Shown: positions 5,260 to 7,471 of the stretch, piece after piece
Numbering within the stretch: position 1 is the first letter of the stretch
Layout: every line of letters begins with the position of its first letter
Assembly (NCBI GenBank): GCA_025929655.1
Contig: JAICPV010000097.1
Location: 1 to 7,471, forward strand
DNA length: 7,471 nucleotides
Reading direction: 5' to 3'
From: Pyrinomonadaceae bacterium
GTDB lineage: Bacteria > Acidobacteriota > Blastocatellia > Pyrinomonadales > Pyrinomonadaceae
The notes under the pieces: generated by a model
Told to the model about the DNA's origin: nothing
The model's input: only the letters and a program-made list of their open reading frames with translations
Database searches by the model: none
Translations under genes and position numbers: made by a program

Positions 5260-5961
5260 TTATCTCACTTCAACGGCTAGCGTGACGGTCGCGCGGACTT
5301 CGATATTGCCCGGCAGAATCGGAGTTTGCGCGGCTTCGGCGCGCGCAAAGGCCACGTCGTGCACCGGAAAAACGGTCGGGCTGCTTTCGACGACGGACAG
5401 CACGCGGACAATTGTCAGGCTCAATGCGGCAGCGAGGGCGTCGGCTTTTCGCCTCGCGTTTGCCGCGGCTTCGCGAAGCGCCTGCGCTTGAACGCTTCTC
5501 TCGTCCTTTAGTGTAAATCGAAGGGTCTGAATCCGGTTCGCGCCCGCCTGCGTCGCGGCGTCGATCGCCTTGCCGACCTGGTCAAGATCGTCGATCGTCA
5601 CCCGCACGATATTAGTTGCCGTGTAGCCCGTGATCGAGGGCTCTCCGCCTTCTCTCGGATACCGATAGTTTGGCGACAGCGTGTAACTAGTGGTTTTGAT
5701 ATCCGCATTTGCGCCGAGTAATTGTCGGAGTCGTGCTAGGGTTGTTTCCAGCTTTTTCGCATTTTCCGCGGCCGCCGCCTGCGAAGTGTTTGCCTGTGTC
5801 GTCACGCCGATATCGATCAGGGCACGGTCTGGTGACGCCGTTACGATCGCCTCCCCGCTCGTGCGAATCGACGGCGGCAGTTTGTCGATATCCTGGCCCG
5901 CAGTGCAGGTGACAAAAAAGAGGATCGCGGTCAAGCCTGTCCTCGTTAAATTCAGCATCAT
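5260..5961 (-). CDS. SIMPL (DUF541) domain exported protein
   Basis: This gene encodes 233 residues from the ATG at 5961. A second ATG follows immediately at 5958 and is better spaced from the GGGAGG SD (6 versus 3 bases), so the true start may be one codon later. The N-terminus MLNLTRTGLTAILFFVTCTAG is a signal peptide with likely cleavage near residue 22, placing the protein in the periplasm or cell envelope. The Cys is not in a proper lipobox. The rest is one SIMPL domain: PPSIRTSGEAIVTASPDRALIDIGV (about 29-53), the helix with NAKKLETTLARLRQLLG, the IKTTSYTLSPNYRYPR segment, ITGYTATNIVRVTIDDLDQVGKAIDAATQAGAN (a typical family stretch), and a C-terminal strand ending LAVEVR. The family (YggE-like, Omp28-like) has oligomeric members of poorly defined role, linked to oxidative stress or outer-membrane integrity. 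It faces away from hmgA; its 3' end abuts the hmgA remnant. Confidence 0.9.
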   Translation of the reverse strand: MMLNLTRTGLTAILFFVTCTAGQDIDKLPPSIRTSGEAIVTASPDRALIDIGVTTQANTSQAAAAENAKKLETTLARLRQLLGANADIKTTSYTLSPNYRYPREGGEPSITGYTATNIVRVTIDDLDQVGKAIDAATQAGANRIQTLRFTLKDERSVQAQALREAAANARRKADALAAALSLTIVRVLSVVESSPTVFPVHDVAFARAEAAQTPILPGNIEVRATVTLAVEVR

Positions 5962-5964
5962 TGT

Positions 5965-5970
5965 CCTCCC
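5965..5970 (-). promoter_or_regulatory. Shine-Dalgarno site of the SIMPL gene
   Basis: Read on the - strand, GGGAGG lies 3 bases before the ATG at 5961 and 6 bases before the ATG at 5958. It is one of the strongest SD sites in the window and lies 3 bases beyond the end of the inverted repeat at 5974-6078. Confidence 0.7.
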
Positions 5971-5973
5971 TTA

Positions 5974-6078
5974 AGGTAGCTCGCGTTCACTCTTCGTCAT
6001 CCGCTTCTTTCAGCAGCGCGTGGTCGAAAGCATTGCATTTTGCGGCAAAAGACCTCCGGTGAAACGGGAGAGCTACCT
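5974..6078. other. Nested inverted repeats in the divergent spacer; possible structured RNA leader
   Basis: AGGTAGCTC (5974-5982) is the exact reverse complement of GAGCTACCT (6070-6078), a 9-bp closing stem. Inside lie three smaller hairpins: CTTTC/GAAAG (6007-6011 / 6026-6030), TTTTG/CAAAA with a 3-base loop (6038-6042 / 6046-6050), and CTCCG with CGGGAG (6054-6058 / 6065-6070, one bulged G, loop GTGAAA; its outermost pair shares base 6070 with the closing stem). A closing stem plus internal hairpins is the layout of many structured leaders. On the - strand it would end just before the SIMPL SD, and CTCCC at 6066-6070 is complementary to that SD, allowing an alternative pairing. I do not recognise an established class. 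Confidence 0.4.
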
Positions 6079-6153
6079 GTGTTAATCTTTCAAAAACTGC
6101 TGACCATTTTAAGCAATTTTTCGAAGTGACTCGGTCTTGCTGCCGACAAAGAT

Positions 6154-7471
6154 ATGGAACGTAAATATCAAACTGGTTTCGGGAACGAATTCGCCACCGA
6201 GGCGGTCGAAGGAGCGTTGCCGATCGGGCGCAATTCGCCGCAAAAAGTGCCGCTCGGGCTCTACGCAGAGCAATTTTCAGGTACGGCTTTTACGGTTCCG
6301 CGTGTACATAACAAACGAACGTGGACGTACCGCATTCGACCGAGCGTTTTGCATAAGCCGTTCCACCCATACGACGGGAAGCTTTTCAGGTCGTCTCCGT
6401 TTGACCAGGTTCCGACAACGCCGAATCAGCTCCGGTGGGATCCGCTGCCAATTCCGACAGAATCTACGGACTTTGTCGACGGGATCACGACGATCGCAGG
6501 CAACGGTGACAGCTTTTCGCAGGTCGGAATCGGCATTCATATCTATGCCTTTAACCAAGGCATGGGCGACCGGTATTTTTACAACGCAGATGGCGAGATG
6601 CTGTTCGTGCCCGAAATGGGCGGTTTAACGATCTTCACTGAGCTCGGGGTGATCGAGGTCTCGCCTGGCGAGGTTTGCTGCTTACCAAGAGGCCTTAAGT
6701 TCAAAGTAGAAATCCCTGAATTCGAAAATCCAAAATCTGAAATCCAAAATCTAAAATCGGCGCGCGGGTACATTTGCGAGAACTACGGCCAGCAGTTTCG
6801 CCTTCCCGACCTCGGGCCGATCGGAGCGAATGGTTTAGCTAATCCGCGGGATTTCGAAACGCCGGTGGCGTGGTACGAGGACAAGGACGGGCCGCACCAG
6901 ATCGTCGCGAAATTCGGCGGGAACCTTTGGGCGTGCGAGACGGACCATTCGCCGCTCGACGTCGTCGCGTGGCACGGCAACTACGCGCCCTATAAATATG
7001 ATTTGCGGCGCTTCAACACGATCGGCTCGATCTCGTTCGATCATCCGGACCCGTCGATCTTCACGGTGTTGACCTCACCGAGCGATCTGCATGGCACCGC
7101 TAACTGCGATTTCGTCATCTTCCCCGACCGCTGGCTCGTCGCCGAAAACACATTCCGCCCGCCGTGGTACCACCGCAATGTGATGAGCGAATACATGGGC
7201 CTCGTCTACGGTCAGTACGACGCGAAGGAAGAAGGCTTCGTCCCCGGCGGGGGATCGCTGCACAACCAAATGTCCGCCCACGGCCCCGATCTCGACGCTT
7301 TCGAAAAGGCGTCGAACGCGGACCTGAAACCGCAGAAACTCTCAGGCACTATGGCCTTCATGTTCGAATCGCGCTACATCATTCGCCCGACGAAGTTCGC
7401 GATGGAGACATCGCAATTGCAGCATGAGTATTTCGAGGTTTGGCAGAAGTTGAAGAAGCAATTCACCGGCG
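6154..7471 (+). CDS. hmgA: Homogentisate 1,2-dioxygenase (3' truncated) with an in-frame repeat insertion
   Basis: From the ATG at 6154 the frame stays open for 439 codons to the window edge, so the gene lacks only its last few codons or is just completing (family about 430-450). The enzyme opens the ring of homogentisate to maleylacetoacetate with Fe(II) and O2. The start is set by homology: the N-terminus runs directly into GFGNEFATEAVEGALPIGRNSPQ, the standard HGD beginning, although no good SD is present. Family segments are LPDLGPIGANGLANPRDF, WHGNYAPYKYDLRRFN, FDHPDPSIFTVLT and FRPPWYHRNVMSEYMG. The metal ligands are His340, Glu346 and His376 (in SAHGPD), with the same 6- and 30-residue spacing as the human enzyme. 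His297 matches the human active-site base. An extra NPKSEIQNLKS (192-202), encoded by a heptamer repeat, sits between KVEIPEFE and ARGYICENYG. It completes the PhhA-HppD-HmgA route but is separated from hppD by 2.26 kb of small genes. Confidence 0.96.
   Translation, partial: MERKYQTGFGNEFATEAVEGALPIGRNSPQKVPLGLYAEQFSGTAFTVPRVHNKRTWTYRIRPSVLHKPFHPYDGKLFRSSPFDQVPTTPNQLRWDPLPIPTESTDFVDGITTIAGNGDSFSQVGIGIHIYAFNQGMGDRYFYNADGEMLFVPEMGGLTIFTELGVIEVSPGEVCCLPRGLKFKVEIPEFENPKSEIQNLKSARGYICENYGQQFRLPDLGPIGANGLANPRDFETPVAWYEDKDGPHQIVAKFGGNLWACETDHSPLDVVAWHGNYAPYKYDLRRFNTIGSISFDHPDPSIFTVLTSPSDLHGTANCDFVIFPDRWLVAENTFRPPWYHRNVMSEYMGLVYGQYDAKEEGFVPGGGSLHNQMSAHGPDLDAFEKASNADLKPQKLSGTMAFMFESRYIIRPTKFAMETSQLQHEYFEVWQKLKKQFTG
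6725..6758 (+). repeat. Degenerate GAAATCC-type heptamer repeat inside hmgA
   Basis: Successive 7-base units are AAAATCC (6725-6731), AAAATCT, GAAATCC (6739-6745), AAAATCT and AAAATC. An isolated GAAATCC occurs slightly upstream at 6709-6715. The units vary at positions 1 and 7 only, so this copy is more diverged than the one in hppD. It encodes NPKSEIQNLKS, matching the NPKSEIR cycle of the hppD copy. Confidence 0.85.

Noticed and set aside
6042..6078. Resemblance to glycine or cyclic-di-GMP riboswitch fragments (GGCAAAAG, GCTACC)
   Set aside because: Only short stretches match from memory, the overall layout does not follow either consensus, and the neighbouring genes do not fit.
5983..6120. 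- strand open stretch reading ...FERLTQVALPFHRRSFAAKCNAFDHALLKEADDEE then stop
   Set aside because: It looks protein-like at the end, but no start codon was found in its frame and it would have to extend antisense into hmgA; it overlaps the inverted repeats, which explain the region better. It could be debris of a lost gene.
6137..6628. 163-codon + frame overlapping the start of hmgA
   Set aside because: It is an out-of-frame shadow; the hmgA frame from 6154 matches homogentisate dioxygenase along its whole length.

Overview
The window looks like chromosomal DNA from a free-living, aerobic heterotrophic bacterium with moderate GC content. Several things point loosely to an Acidobacteriota-like (Blastocatellia-type) or similar lineage: a serine hydrolase with a DUF3471-like tail, a periplasmic SIMPL/DUF541 protein, tiny proteins of a style I recall from cyanobacteria and acidobacteria, and dispersed GAAATCC heptamer repeats. 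This assignment is inference from general impression and is not secure.

Layout. (1) 1-1211: the 3' part of a beta-lactamase-family serine hydrolase, truncated by the window start. (2) 1212-3896: a tightly packed operon phhA - hicB - hicA - hppD on the + strand, with spacers of 12, -4 and 4 bases. It is preceded by a 5' leader carrying a long inverted repeat that can fold over the phhA ribosome binding site. (3) 3897-5259: a hairpin after hppD, then an accessory stretch of very small + strand genes. These are a two-gene unit of unknown function, an antitoxin-like orphan, a small two-helix membrane protein split by a one-base frameshift at a T6 run, and a 15-codon remnant of the 5' end of a second hmgA. 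(4) 5260-5961: a SIMPL-domain protein on the - strand. (5) 5962-6153: a divergent spacer with nested inverted repeats. (6) 6154-7471: hmgA, truncated by the window end but nearly full length, with all metal ligands present.

How the genes work together. PhhA (phenylalanine to tyrosine), HppD (4-hydroxyphenylpyruvate to homogentisate) and HmgA (homogentisate to maleylacetoacetate) are the three oxygenases of the phenylalanine/tyrosine - homogentisate catabolic route. The transaminase, the fumarylacetoacetase and the pterin-recycling enzyme are not in the window. The pathway genes are interleaved with mobile-type or selfish small genes: a HicBA toxin-antitoxin pair inside the operon and several tiny genes between hppD and hmgA.

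Most notable observations: (a) the inverted repeat that would sequester the phhA Shine-Dalgarno sequence; (b) two in-frame insertions of the same GAAATCC-type heptamer repeat, one in hppD and one in hmgA, both encoding an NPKSEI-type peptide; (c) the hmgA 5' remnant about 0.96 kb upstream of the intact gene; (d) the single-base frameshift at T6; (e) a TA module embedded in a catabolic operon.
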